Made by a program: the position numbers and the translations under genes
Shown: piece after piece, positions 33,850-42,334 of the stretch
How the letters are laid out: every line of letters starts with the position of its first letter
Numbering within the stretch: the stretch's first letter is position 1
Notes under the pieces: model-generated
Told to the model about the DNA's origin: nothing
The model's database searches: none
The model's input: the letters and a program-made list of their open reading frames with translations, nothing else
Source: Croceivirga sp.
Lineage (GTDB): Bacteria > Bacteroidota > Bacteroidia > Flavobacteriales > Flavobacteriaceae
Reading direction: 5' to 3'
Assembly: GCA_028281025.1 (NCBI GenBank)
Contig: JANQKR010000029.1
Span: 1 to 64,000, forward strand
Length of the DNA: 64,000 nt

Positions 33850-36249
33850 TTATTTTTTTATGGTGAAATGGAATGTTGTACCCACCCCTATTTCACTTTC
33901 CAACCACACTTTACCGCGGTATCTATCCACAATTTTTTTTACTATGGAAAGTCCAATTCCCGTGGACCGCTCATTATTTCCTATGGATTGGAAAATCTTA
34001 AATATTTTTTCATGGTATTCCTTTGGAATTCCTACCCCATTGTCCTTTATACTGAACTCCCAATGTGTAGCGGTTTCTTTACTTGCAATCTCCACGATCC
34101 CCACCTTTTTTTCAATATTGACCACAGCATTGCTCAAGAAGTTTTGAAAGAGTTGATGGATCTTCACCTTGTCTGCCTGAATTACAGGCAGTGTATTGGC
34201 CACCTTAATGGAAACGTGATCGGGTATATAAATAATTTCCCCTATTTCCCTCACCACCTGGTTCACGTCCACATCCGTGTTATCCAAGGTATCACTGTTT
34301 ACCGTGGAATATTTTAGGATGCCATCGATTAACTTGTCCATTCCCTCAACCTTCTCCATCATCATCTGCAGATTGTACTTGCCGTTTTCATCCAAAACAT
34401 CACTGTAATCGTCATAAAGCCATGTTGCCAATGCAGTTACACTTCGCAATGGGGATTTTAGGTCATGGGACACGATATGGGCGTATTCCTGCAATCCTTG
34501 GTTGCTTTCCTCCAACTCGTTCACCAGGTTTTGCTTCTGCAATTCCAATTCCTTTTGTTTGGTAATATCCAAATGCACTCCAATGGAACCCACAATTTTA
34601 CCTGCTTCATCGTATCGGGGGGCACCACTGATCAACCAATGTTTCTTTTCTCCGTTGTTCAGGGTAATTTCAACCTCATAAGAGTCCGATTGGTCTTTTT
34701 TACGTTTTTCAAATTGCCCATTTACTTTATCCAGGTTCTCTTCATCCAAATTCATGAACTCCAGTACATTTTGGCCAAAGAGCTCCTCTTGGGGCACACC
34801 GATCATTTCCGAGTACCTGTGGTTGGCCATCAGGATCGTCCGGTCCCCATCAATCTCCACCAATCCCAAATTCATATTGGCAATGATACTGCTGTACTTT
34901 TCCTTCTGGATCTCCAGGTTCTTGCGATAGTTTTTTCTTAGTGTAACATCATTGTAGGTCCACAAATGGCCTTTGTAGATATCATCAATGAACAATGGGA
35001 TATAATCCCGTTCAAAGGTCCTGCCATCAACAAGTTCCAGTTCGTCCGAAAGGACCAGCTCCTTCTTTTTGAATATGTGATTCGTCCTTTTTATGAGATG
35101 CTCTGGATCAACAAACAAGTGTTTATATTTGTCAAGCGCCTTTTTACAATCAACACCGGTAAGCTTTTCCGGTGCAATGGGTATTTGAAAAAGATCACAG
35201 AATTTTTGGTTGGCCAAAACCATTTTCCTGTTTTCATCTTCCAACAACACCCCTGTTTGAAGATTGGTGATCAAAGTGGACAAACGTTCCTCCGAGGCCT
35301 TTATCAATTCTTCGGAAATCTTATCATTGGTAATGTCCTCCACCATGGCAACTTTGTAATCGATTTCGCCTTTGTGGTTCCGTACCGTGCTTACGGAGGT
35401 TTTTCCCCAAATGGACTTTCCGTTTTTTTTATGAAACTTGCGTACAATGGAAAACTTGTCGGTTCCTACCGTTTTATTGTTTTTGAGGATATCTTCATAA
35501 AGGCTTACGTCCTCAATGGTAGATATATCATCTATGGACATTTTTTTGAGCTCCAACTCGGAATATCCCAGGAGTTCCACAAATGTTTTATTGGCCTTAA
35601 CGATTTTTCCATTTACCACCAAAACGATTCCCAGGGAAGAATTCTCAACAATAATGTCCTGCTGTTTTTTTTGACTCTCCAACAGTTCCTTTATTTGGAC
35701 TTCCTTGGTAATATCCCTAATAATGCCCTGTGCCGCAATTGGCGAACCATCTTCCCCATAAATAAGGCTGGCGTTGATGTTTACGGATTTTTCGACATTC
35801 TTTTTTGTGTATATTTTTGCGTTGTAATTTTTTAAAACACCTACCTGTAGTAAGGTCTTAAAAGACTCTGCGGTGTACTGTTCATAATCCTTATGGACCA
35901 AACTAATAAGGTGAACGTCCTGTTTGGTATGATCAAACCCCAAAAACTCCTTTGCGCTGGTATTCATATTAATGACCCGTGTACTTAAATCCATGACTAC
36001 ATAGGGGTCAATAATGTTTACAAAAGCACTGTCTATCTTGGAATCTTTTTTATTGAGCAAGGATTCCAATCTACCATTGGCTTCCCTTAGATGCAGGGAT
36101 GCATCATAAAGTTCCTTGGATTTGTTTTCCAACAGCTGCTCCGCCTGTTTTCGGGCCCGCTTTTCCCGATTAAGTGCCCTTTTCAAAAGGGCTATTTCCG
36201 AGCTATCCTTGTTGGACAACGACAAACTTGACTTCTGTTCCTTGCTCAT
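33850..36249 (-). CDS. PAS-repeat histidine kinase paired with H-NOX
   Basis: 799 residues and cytosolic. An N-terminal coiled coil (~15-60, KRALNREKRARKQAEQLL) is followed by about four PAS domains (~65-190, 195-315, 320-440, 450-570), the HisKA box YAHIVSHDLKSPLRS (~585) and an ATPase domain with NFLSNAVVNI, DNGVGIP and GIGLSIVKK. It has no receiver. The first 47 nt overlap the 3' end of the H-NOX gene, and no alternative Met exists for over 80 residues, so the overlap seems real. In known systems H-NOX proteins control the activity of such co-encoded kinases in response to NO. Confidence 0.92.
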   Translation of the reverse strand: MSKEQKSSLSLSNKDSSEIALLKRALNREKRARKQAEQLLENKSKELYDASLHLREANGRLESLLNKKDSKIDSAFVNIIDPYVVMDLSTRVINMNTSAKEFLGFDHTKQDVHLISLVHKDYEQYTAESFKTLLQVGVLKNYNAKIYTKKNVEKSVNINASLIYGEDGSPIAAQGIIRDITKEVQIKELLESQKKQQDIIVENSSLGIVLVVNGKIVKANKTFVELLGYSELELKKMSIDDISTIEDVSLYEDILKNNKTVGTDKFSIVRKFHKKNGKSIWGKTSVSTVRNHKGEIDYKVAMVEDITNDKISEELIKASEERLSTLITNLQTGVLLEDENRKMVLANQKFCDLFQIPIAPEKLTGVDCKKALDKYKHLFVDPEHLIKRTNHIFKKKELVLSDELELVDGRTFERDYIPLFIDDIYKGHLWTYNDVTLRKNYRKNLEIQKEKYSSIIANMNLGLVEIDGDRTILMANHRYSEMIGVPQEELFGQNVLEFMNLDEENLDKVNGQFEKRKKDQSDSYEVEITLNNGEKKHWLISGAPRYDEAGKIVGSIGVHLDITKQKELELQKQNLVNELEESNQGLQEYAHIVSHDLKSPLRSVTALATWLYDDYSDVLDENGKYNLQMMMEKVEGMDKLIDGILKYSTVNSDTLDNTDVDVNQVVREIGEIIYIPDHVSIKVANTLPVIQADKVKIHQLFQNFLSNAVVNIEKKVGIVEIASKETATHWEFSIKDNGVGIPKEYHEKIFKIFQSIGNNERSTGIGLSIVKKIVDRYRGKVWLESEIGVGTTFHFTIKK

Positions 36250-36745
36250 TTAATAATTTCATTTCTACATTTACTTCTTTCTGGAAATGGTCAAAAGTCT
36301 TTTTGATAAGACCATGCGCCAAAGCATAGAGCCCTCTGGAAGAACTATAGATCATTGTCAATGAATGGTCCAACCGTTCAAGTATTCTAAATGATGGCAA
36401 TTCTGCATCCGGATACAGTTTCTTCACTTGTACGTGAATATGGTCTTCTATGGAATAAAGTAAGCTTAACGGATCCTTATAGCTGCTCACAACATCGGGA
36501 TGTGCCTTTGCAAGACTATCAAAAAGGTACAATCCAAATGTGTACAACAGGTCGTTGATGGAAATTTTAGTGATGGTACTCAACTGATCGACCAGTTGAA
36601 GCATCTCTGAAAACTCGTACGTCCCAACAGCCGTGTAGGCTCCCCCAGAAGGTAAATCAGAGTTCTCTATGATGGCATCTACCGTTTCAAGCCCAAAGTT
36701 GGACTCCACCATTTCCAAGAACTCGGCAAAAACAATTCCTTTCAC
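36203..36745 (-). CDS. H-NOX (haem NO/O2-binding) sensor protein
   Basis: 180 residues, the usual stand-alone H-NOX length. The family start MKGIVFAEFLEMVE, LPSGGAYTAVGTY, proximal haem ligand His104 in EDHIHVQVKKL, Pro117 (PDAELP) and the haem-propionate motif Y133-x-S-x-R137 (YSSSR) are all present. It should bind haem and NO in the cytoplasm and regulate the overlapping kinase. A distal-pocket Tyr of the O2-binding type is not obvious, which favours NO. The start is GTG at 36745. It heads an eight-gene operon behind the shared promoter layout (36766-36809). Confidence 0.93.
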   Translation of the reverse strand: MKGIVFAEFLEMVESNFGLETVDAIIENSDLPSGGAYTAVGTYEFSEMLQLVDQLSTITKISINDLLYTFGLYLFDSLAKAHPDVVSSYKDPLSLLYSIEDHIHVQVKKLYPDAELPSFRILERLDHSLTMIYSSSRGLYALAHGLIKKTFDHFQKEVNVEMKLLNEQGTEVKFVVVQQG

Positions 36746-36765
36746 AATAACGAATATTATGAAAT

Positions 36766-36809
36766 AAAAGTAGGAATTGGACTACTTTGTTAAAAAAGAA
36801 TGTTGTGAA
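36766..36809 (-). promoter_or_regulatory. Predicted promoter of the H-NOX block (shared EPS layout)
   Basis: On the minus strand TTCACAACAT (36809-36800), 27 nt, then TACTTTTAT (TA-CT-TTT, ending 36766), 20 nt before the GTG of the H-NOX gene. The box is identical to those before rfbB and ugd, and the -7 context CCTACTTTT to that before the EPS assembly block. Confidence 0.65.
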
Positions 36810-36822
36810 ATGCGGTTTTTTG

Positions 36823-37221
36823 TTAGGCTTTTATCAATTCACTTATTTCCCAATAATCAAACACTTTTTTAATTTTTGACTCGTAATCCTCATATTTTAA
36901 GGGCTTTATAATGTAACCGGCAATCCCAATACGGAAACATTCCAATAAATCCGCCCTATTTTCCGATGTGGTCAAAATCACGGTAGGCAAATATTTAAGC
37001 CGGTCATCGGATTTTAAAATGGTCAAAAATTCAATGCCACTCATTCTAGGCATATTTAGGTCCAAGAAAATAATATCCGGCAAGTCCCCACCTTTCAAGA
37101 TTTCAAGGGCCTCTTCTCCATTTTTAGCTTCAATAATGGTGTGTTTGTATTGAAACTTTGAAATTGCCCGTTGCAATTTCATGGATTCTATCATATCATC
37201 TTCTATAAATAGTACTTTCAC
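36823..37221 (-). CDS. Single-domain response regulator (CheY-like)
   Basis: A 132-residue receiver with FIEDD (acidic residues), Asp54 in IIFLDLNMP, Thr-Thr in ILTTSE and Lys in YIIKPL; there is no output domain. The start is GTG at 37221. It resembles the small receivers that act with Hpt proteins in phosphorelays and lies just upstream of, and codirectional with, the H-NOX operon, whose own promoter sits in the 77-nt gap. It is a candidate intermediate between the two kinases and the Hpt protein. The 138 nt upstream (37222-37359) shows no clear promoter. Confidence 0.9.
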   Translation of the reverse strand: MKVLFIEDDMIESMKLQRAISKFQYKHTIIEAKNGEEALEILKGGDLPDIIFLDLNMPRMSGIEFLTILKSDDRLKYLPTVILTTSENRADLLECFRIGIAGYIIKPLKYEDYESKIKKVFDYWEISELIKA

Positions 37222-37359
37222 GAGTTGACATATTTGTACGTTACAAACTTCTTACAAAATGAACCAATTCTTGGCTCCTGGGGGATAATTTGTTAGTTAT
37301 CTTCGGCGAACGGTCTAAAAGTATAGATGAAATTAGTAATTTTTTTCTTACAACATCAT

Positions 37360-37713
37360 TTAGTATCCAAGTTGCTCCCGAGTTCGCTTTGGAAGTTTTG
37401 AAACCACCAAGTTGTAAGAGTGGTCTATAAGTTCCTTTAAAAATAGGGGTGGCAGTTGATCTAAATAAAGGGTATTCCAATGTTTTTTGCTCATGTGGTA
37501 GCCTGGGATTATAATACCATCATATTCCTCCCTTAATGTCAAGGCCCTTTCCGGATCGCACTTTAAGTTTACCTGGGAGGGCAAACGCTCCAAGGCCACC
37601 AGCGCGAACATTTTTCCCATTACCTTGAACACCAAGGTATGTTCATCAAAGGGAAAACTTTCGGTTACCCCTTTCTTGGAAATGCAATATTCCCTTAACT
37701 GTTCAATATTCAC
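37360..37713 (-). CDS. MmcQ/YjbR-family protein
   Basis: 117 residues of the MmcQ/YjbR fold (CyaY-like, putative DNA binding): EQLREYCISKKGVTESFPFD at the start, TLVFKVMGKMFAL, and KKHWNTLYLDQLP with the conserved HWN. The start is GTG at 37713, overlapping the upstream stop (GTGA). The cellular role of the family is unknown. Confidence 0.88.
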   Translation of the reverse strand: MNIEQLREYCISKKGVTESFPFDEHTLVFKVMGKMFALVALERLPSQVNLKCDPERALTLREEYDGIIIPGYHMSKKHWNTLYLDQLPPLFLKELIDHSYNLVVSKLPKRTREQLGY

Positions 37714-38108
37714 TGTGGTATGCCCTTAGCGTCGTATACGATTACTTTTTCCCATAGATCCTTACATTCCTCAATAAAGGTAAGATGTGCTTCTTCCTTT
37801 TGATAGCCCTCCTGTGCTTTGGCAGATTCAAAAGTAACGATCAGATTATAGGTAAATGAATCGTCCACTACGTCCCTGACCGCTTTGGGTGGTCTTCCAA
37901 TAAAGTTGGTCTTGGCGAATTTTGAGTTATCCAAAAACTTTCGAAGCGATTTTTCAAAGGTCGCCCTATGGGACGGATTATCCGGATCTTTAAGCCAGAT
38001 ATAGACCACATGTGCAAATTCGGAATCAAATTCCAGTACGGTCGATTTTTGGGCGACCACCACCAACGGCAAAAAAAGCAATGCCAACGCTACTATTGTC
38101 TTTTTCAT
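37710..38108 (-). CDS. Exported Dabb (stress-responsive A/B-barrel) domain protein
   Basis: About 132 residues from the ATG at 38108. A signal peptide (KKTIVALALLFLPLVVVAQ) precedes a ferredoxin-like dimeric alpha/beta barrel with HVVYIWLKDPDN near the start, DDSFTYNLIVTFES and EEAHLTFIEECKDLW. Dabb proteins are often stress-linked; exported forms are common in Flavobacteriia. No catalytic residue can be assigned. Confidence 0.82.
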   Translation of the reverse strand: MKKTIVALALLFLPLVVVAQKSTVLEFDSEFAHVVYIWLKDPDNPSHRATFEKSLRKFLDNSKFAKTNFIGRPPKAVRDVVDDSFTYNLIVTFESAKAQEGYQKEEAHLTFIEECKDLWEKVIVYDAKGIPQ

Positions 38109-38112
38109 CAAT

Positions 38113-38736
38113 TTAACTTTCTAAAAACTGTTTTTCCCTATTTGATAGCTCCAAAGCGGAATAATCCAATTTCCAACCAATGGTCTCCACAATCTTCTCA
38201 ATGATCAATACGGCCTCCAGTGCTTCCTTCTTTGCCGTATCCAAAAGACCACTCTCTGGAATTTTCTCCCGAATATGTTCTTTGGCCTTGGCATTTAAAT
38301 CGGTCAGGTCTTCCGAAGAAAAGGAATTGAACAAACCATTTTTGATATCATAGAACTGAATGTCCGGTTCAATGGACAATACTTCGGGTTCGGGGAATTC
38401 CGAGAGGACAATCCTTTTTTTATCCAGGTCGGCCTTCAAAAGTAATTTTTTAAGATCATATCCCACCTGTGCTTTGGCATTAATGACCACAAGGGCTTTC
38501 TTCTTACTGCTGAGGACCTTCATAAAACCTTCCTTGATATTCTCATAGCTATAAATCTCAGCGAAATCCCCTTCTACCGAAACCAGTTTACAGACACTTT
38601 TGATCTTATCCAAAATTACGGTGGATTGGTGTTGAACAAGCTCCTTTCTTCTTTTTTGGTTGAAAAGGCCATACACCCAATACGTGAGTACCACACCCAA
38701 TAACAGTCCTAAAATTGCCTCAATAAAACCATCCAT
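38113..38736 (-). CDS. DUF4230 membrane-anchored protein
   Basis: 207 residues. An N-terminal membrane segment (FIEAILGLLLGVVLTYWVYG) is followed by a soluble DUF4230 domain (KSVCKLVSVEGDFAEIYSY, VINAKAQVGYDLKK, SEFPEPEVLSIEPDIQFYD). The C-terminal helix (~150-207) is charged. The family is widespread in Bacteroidota and of unknown function. It lies 4 nt upstream of the Dabb gene, probably cotranscribed. Confidence 0.85.
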   Translation of the reverse strand: MDGFIEAILGLLLGVVLTYWVYGLFNQKRRKELVQHQSTVILDKIKSVCKLVSVEGDFAEIYSYENIKEGFMKVLSSKKKALVVINAKAQVGYDLKKLLLKADLDKKRIVLSEFPEPEVLSIEPDIQFYDIKNGLFNSFSSEDLTDLNAKAKEHIREKIPESGLLDTAKKEALEAVLIIEKIVETIGWKLDYSALELSNREKQFLES

Positions 38737-38782
38737 TGCTTAAATATAAACAAAGTACCCATCTTGGGTTCATATTGTACTT

Positions 38783-39529
38783 TTAGACCGGGCCATATAA
38801 CAGGGGCCTACTGGGGCTTGCATCATTTTCAAAAGGGGCCACCTGAAGGTTAAGAAGGTAGCTGCCGTCCTCGATACTGTTCTCCACATATACGAATTCC
38901 GTAATGGTAGCCTTAAACCGAACGTCCCCGTCCAAATTCCAAAATGCCTTATGGGCCTTGAGCAAACCTCCATCCTTCTCCCTGTCCACCGAAGGCAAAT
39001 CCACCAACAAATGTTCCACCCCTTTATCCCTTAAATACCTAATGGCCTCTTCCAAAAAATAGGGGGGATTGGTATTGGAATACTGCCTATTGTATTTTTC
39101 ATTGGTATTGGGCAATGTCCTAATCACGACGGCCTCCCTTTTTTTGGCACCCAACGCGTACTGTAGTTGCTTCTTGGAAATCACAAAATCCATTCCTTGT
39201 TTCTCCGGGGCAACCGTAATCAGTTCCGTCCAAAAAAAGTAGTTTTTTAAATGGTCATTTATCGAGTGGACTTCTTTGGTAATATGCCCCACACATTCCG
39301 TATGCGTAATATGGGCGTGGGGATTAAAGAGAATATCATTAAAATTTACGATCCCCCCTTCCTTTACACTTCCCACAAATCCTTCTTCCCTATGCGGTCC
39401 TATTATAGGAGGGGCAACATACCACGCATTTACGTTGGACATACCTCCACATAAGGGGATTGATATGTCCAAAGGTTTGGACAAATCTACTTTTAGCGTC
39501 CGGGATTTGTACTTAATGGATGCTATCAT
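38783..39529 (-). CDS. Cyclase-family metal-dependent hydrolase
   Basis: 248 residues of the cyclase/kynurenine-formamidase-like family. Visible are PLDISIPL near the start, the metal-site region NPHAHITHTECVGHI (in place of the usual HxGTHxDxPxH, so the site is atypical), LLVDLPSVDREKDGG and HKAFW. The substrate is unknown; kynurenine formamidase cannot be claimed because no kynurenine genes are near. Its start overlaps the hemW stop (TAATG). Confidence 0.75.
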   Translation of the reverse strand: MIASIKYKSRTLKVDLSKPLDISIPLCGGMSNVNAWYVAPPIIGPHREEGFVGSVKEGGIVNFNDILFNPHAHITHTECVGHITKEVHSINDHLKNYFFWTELITVAPEKQGMDFVISKKQLQYALGAKKREAVVIRTLPNTNEKYNRQYSNTNPPYFLEEAIRYLRDKGVEHLLVDLPSVDREKDGGLLKAHKAFWNLDGDVRFKATITEFVYVENSIEDGSYLLNLQVAPFENDASPSRPLLYGPV

Positions 39530-40662
39530 TATTTCAAATTTAGCATAAACAAATCGCTTGCGATCCCATCCGCCAAGAACCTCCCTTTTTTTGTGGTCAA
39601 GAGTACATCACCATCCCAAAACAAAAGATGTTCGGCAATATATTTTGCGGCCTGTTGCCCAAGATATTGTTCATAGGTTGGTCCAAATTCCTTCCTTACC
39701 TTTTGCAAGGAAACCCCCCAAATGGTTCTAAGTCCTGTCATCACGTATTCGTTATACCTGTCACGAACACTTAATACCTCATGTTCAATTGGCACTTGGT
39801 TTTCTTCCAGGGCCTTGATATATTTTGAATTGTTCCTAACATTCCACCCCCTCCTCTTTCCATCAAAGGAATGGGCCGAAGGTCCTATCCCTATATAGTG
39901 CTTTCCCTGCCAATAGGCCGTATTGTTGTGTGAAAAAAACCCAGGCTTTCCAAAATTCGAAATTTCATAATTGATGTATCCTTTTTCCTCCAAACAGCCT
40001 ACAAGCATATGAAACTGACGCTGTGCCTGCCCATCATCCACGTTAGGCACTTTTCCCTCCTTAATAAAATGCTCCAAAGCTGTTCTGGGCTCAACGGTTA
40101 AAGCATAGGCCGAAATATGTGGAACACCATAGACTAATGCCCTCTCAATATTTTTTTTCCACCGTTTTTCATCCATTCCCGGAATTCCATAGATCAAGTC
40201 GATGGATATATTATCAAAAAAGACCATTGCTTCTTCCAGGCATACAGAAGCTTCTTTGGCATTATGTGCCCGGTTCATAAGTGTTAGGTCGGTATCAAAA
40301 AAAGACTGTATCCCAATACTTAGACGATTGATCGGAGTTTGGGATAGCCGCAGAATTTGATCCCTGGGCAGATCATCTGGATTCGCTTCTAAGGTAACCT
40401 CCAGGTTATTACTCACTTTATAGTGGGCATAAACCGTATCCAGTAGTCCTTCTATTTCAAGGGGTTCTAAAATTGAGGGAGTGCCCCCACCAAAATAAAT
40501 GGTTTCAATGCTTTCATCGTTCAGTTCCGCTTTTCGCAATGCCAGCTCTTGTTGCAAGGCCAAAAGCATGTCATTTTTCTTCTTCAGGCTTGTGGAAAAA
40601 TGAAAATCGCAGTAATGGCACGCTTGTTTGCAAAAAGGTACATGGATGTAGATGCCGGCCAT
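39529..40662 (-). CDS. hemW: Radical SAM family haem chaperone HemW
   Basis: About 377 residues. The radical-SAM cluster motif is CKQACHYCDFHF (C-x3-C-x2-C, residues ~10-17). GGGTPS, EANPDDL and GIQSFF are typical of HemW (formerly called oxygen-independent coproporphyrinogen oxidase-like). The C-terminal HemN-like domain is present. HemW binds haem and is proposed to deliver it to respiratory enzymes. ATG 40662 is preferred over an in-frame TTG at 40671 inside ruvC. Confidence 0.9.
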   Translation of the reverse strand: MAGIYIHVPFCKQACHYCDFHFSTSLKKKNDMLLALQQELALRKAELNDESIETIYFGGGTPSILEPLEIEGLLDTVYAHYKVSNNLEVTLEANPDDLPRDQILRLSQTPINRLSIGIQSFFDTDLTLMNRAHNAKEASVCLEEAMVFFDNISIDLIYGIPGMDEKRWKKNIERALVYGVPHISAYALTVEPRTALEHFIKEGKVPNVDDGQAQRQFHMLVGCLEEKGYINYEISNFGKPGFFSHNNTAYWQGKHYIGIGPSAHSFDGKRRGWNVRNNSKYIKALEENQVPIEHEVLSVRDRYNEYVMTGLRTIWGVSLQKVRKEFGPTYEQYLGQQAAKYIAEHLLFWDGDVLLTTKKGRFLADGIASDLFMLNLK

Positions 40663-40663
40663 A

Positions 40664-41215
40664 CTAACCAATTTTCTTTGGGTTCTGCCTTACAAAGGCT
40701 TCCCAACCCGTGTAGCTGACCCCAACATTTATCCGACCCTCATTGTAAAAATGACATACTGCCGCAGCAAGACCATCCGTACTGTCCAAATTTTTTGGTA
40801 GGGTCTTTAAGGCCAAAAGCCCCTGCAACATCTTGGCCACTTGCTCCTTACTGGCATTTCCATTACCTGTTATGGCCATTTTTATTTTTTTGGGCAGGTA
40901 TTCCGTAATGGGAATTTGCCTGGAAAGACCCGCAGCCATGGCCACTCCCTGTGCCCTCCCCAGTTTTAGCATGGATTGTACATTTTTGGAATAAAATGGG
41001 GCTTCTATGGCTATTTCGTCCGGATGATAGGTGTCTATGAGTTCCAAGGTTCGTTCAAAAATGAGTTTTAACCTTAGATAGGGGTCATCGTATTTTTTGA
41101 GCATGAGTTCATTCATTTGAACAAACTCCATTTTTTTGTTGACTACCTTGATGATTCCAAAACCCATGATTTGGGTTCCCGGGTCAATACCTAATATGAT
41201 CTTTTCCTTTGCCAA
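40664..41215 (-). CDS. ruvC: Holliday junction resolvase RuvC
   Basis: 183 residues. The RNase H-like catalytic acidic residues are visible in LGIDPGT (Asp ~10), EIAIEAPFYS (Glu) and the C-terminal DSTDGLAAAVCHFY (Asp). The YLPKKIKMAITGNGNASKEQV segment contacts DNA. It cuts Holliday junctions with RuvAB during recombination. The start is TTG at 41215; the next in-frame ATG would remove the first catalytic Asp. Confidence 0.95.
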   Translation of the reverse strand: MAKEKIILGIDPGTQIMGFGIIKVVNKKMEFVQMNELMLKKYDDPYLRLKLIFERTLELIDTYHPDEIAIEAPFYSKNVQSMLKLGRAQGVAMAAGLSRQIPITEYLPKKIKMAITGNGNASKEQVAKMLQGLLALKTLPKNLDSTDGLAAAVCHFYNEGRINVGVSYTGWEAFVRQNPKKIG

Positions 41216-41216
41216 C

Positions 41217-41693
41217 TTATTTTTCAGTATCTAAAACAATGGGAAGCCTAAATTTAATTTTCACGTTTATCCCCCTTTTATGTGCCGGGATAACCGTTAA
41301 ATCCTTGAAACGTGTTCGTATCTCATCCCTAAATCCGGGTACTATTTCCTCTATTTTGTTGTTATCCTCGATTTCAATAATGTTTATAAAACCATCTTCA
41401 TCCACCTCAAAATCCACAAATAGGGTATCCTTGATCTCCTTGTCCACTTCGTAGACGGTATCGCTAAACGCCTCCACAAAGCGTTTGAGCATCTCGCGTT
41501 CAAAGCAATCGCGCTGTGCTGCTTTTTGTGCCATTTCATCACATTCCCCAAAAAGTGGAAATTGGTCCACATCATTCCAATCAATGGCCATAAGTTCTTC
41601 ATTGACCGCTCTTTTGGTCTGTTCCTCTTTGGTTGAAAAATAGGCACAGGAAGTCAAAATGAGTAGGATTGACAAGAACCAGCATCGTTGCAT
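41217..41693 (-). CDS. Lipoprotein with TonB-C-like domain
   Basis: 158 residues. The signal sequence ends with a lipobox (LILTSCAY, Cys ~16), so the mature protein is lipid-anchored. The C-terminal part, DTLFVDFEVDEDGFINIIEI to NVKIKFRLPIVL, has the pattern of TonB C-terminal-like domains found in Bacteroidota. The gap to ruvC is 1 nt, suggesting cotranscription, but a functional link is not apparent. Confidence 0.75.
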   Translation of the reverse strand: MQRCWFLSILLILTSCAYFSTKEEQTKRAVNEELMAIDWNDVDQFPLFGECDEMAQKAAQRDCFEREMLKRFVEAFSDTVYEVDKEIKDTLFVDFEVDEDGFINIIEIEDNNKIEEIVPGFRDEIRTRFKDLTVIPAHKRGINVKIKFRLPIVLDTEK

Positions 41694-41821
41694 AAAGCCC
41701 CAAGAATTTGGCTGAAATTACGATATTTTGGAGAAAGTTTGCCCTAGGATCGATTCTTGCAACCAATGGTTGAGTGTAACAAAATCGATTTAAATTTGTC
41801 TAACGATATAAAGTTTTAAAA

Positions 41822-42334
41822 TTGGACATTGCATTACTATTTATAGGTTTTCTTTTAATGCTGGTAGGGATTTTGGGCAGTTTTCTTCCCGTCCTGCCCG
41901 GACCCCCCGTGAGCTGGATCGGGCTCCTGCTCCTTCACTTGACCAAAGCTGTCCCTGATAATTGGTGGTTCTTGGGCATTACACTGGCCATAGCCTTGGT
42001 GGTTACGGTCATGGATTATATCATTCCAGCAGCCGGCACCAAAAAATTTGGGGGCACCAAGTGGGGCATGTGGGGCAGCATTATCGGGTTGTTGGTGGCT
42101 ATTTTTTTTCCTGTACTGGGTCCTTTGGGCATTATTGTTTGGCCTTTTGTTGGCGCTTTGGTCGGTGAACTGGCCAATAAGTCCGAAAAGGATAAAGCCC
42201 TTAAGGCGGCCTTTGGGTCTTTTATCGGTTTTCTGACCGGTACTTTTTTAAAGTTTTTGATTGCAATTGTCTATGCTGGCCTGTACATATGGAAATCCAT
42301 TGAATACATCCCGGAAATCTTTACATTTTCCTAG
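41822..42334 (+). CDS. DUF456 membrane protein
   Basis: 170 residues, strongly hydrophobic, with about four membrane segments and the Gly-rich repeats of DUF456 (LMLVGILGSFLPVLPGPP, GTKWGMWGSIIGLLVAIFFP, LGIIVWPFVGALVGEL). The start is TTG at 41822, giving the family-typical N-terminus; the first ATG at 41858 would cut the first helix. The function of the family is unknown. Confidence 0.82.
   Translation: MDIALLFIGFLLMLVGILGSFLPVLPGPPVSWIGLLLLHLTKAVPDNWWFLGITLAIALVVTVMDYIIPAAGTKKFGGTKWGMWGSIIGLLVAIFFPVLGPLGIIVWPFVGALVGELANKSEKDKALKAAFGSFIGFLTGTFLKFLIAIVYAGLYIWKSIEYIPEIFTFS

Noticed and set aside
34966..35835. Long plus-strand open frame (289 codons) antisense to the PAS kinase
   Set aside because: It mirrors the kinase coding strand, lacks any recognisable domain, and the kinase motifs on the other strand are unambiguous.
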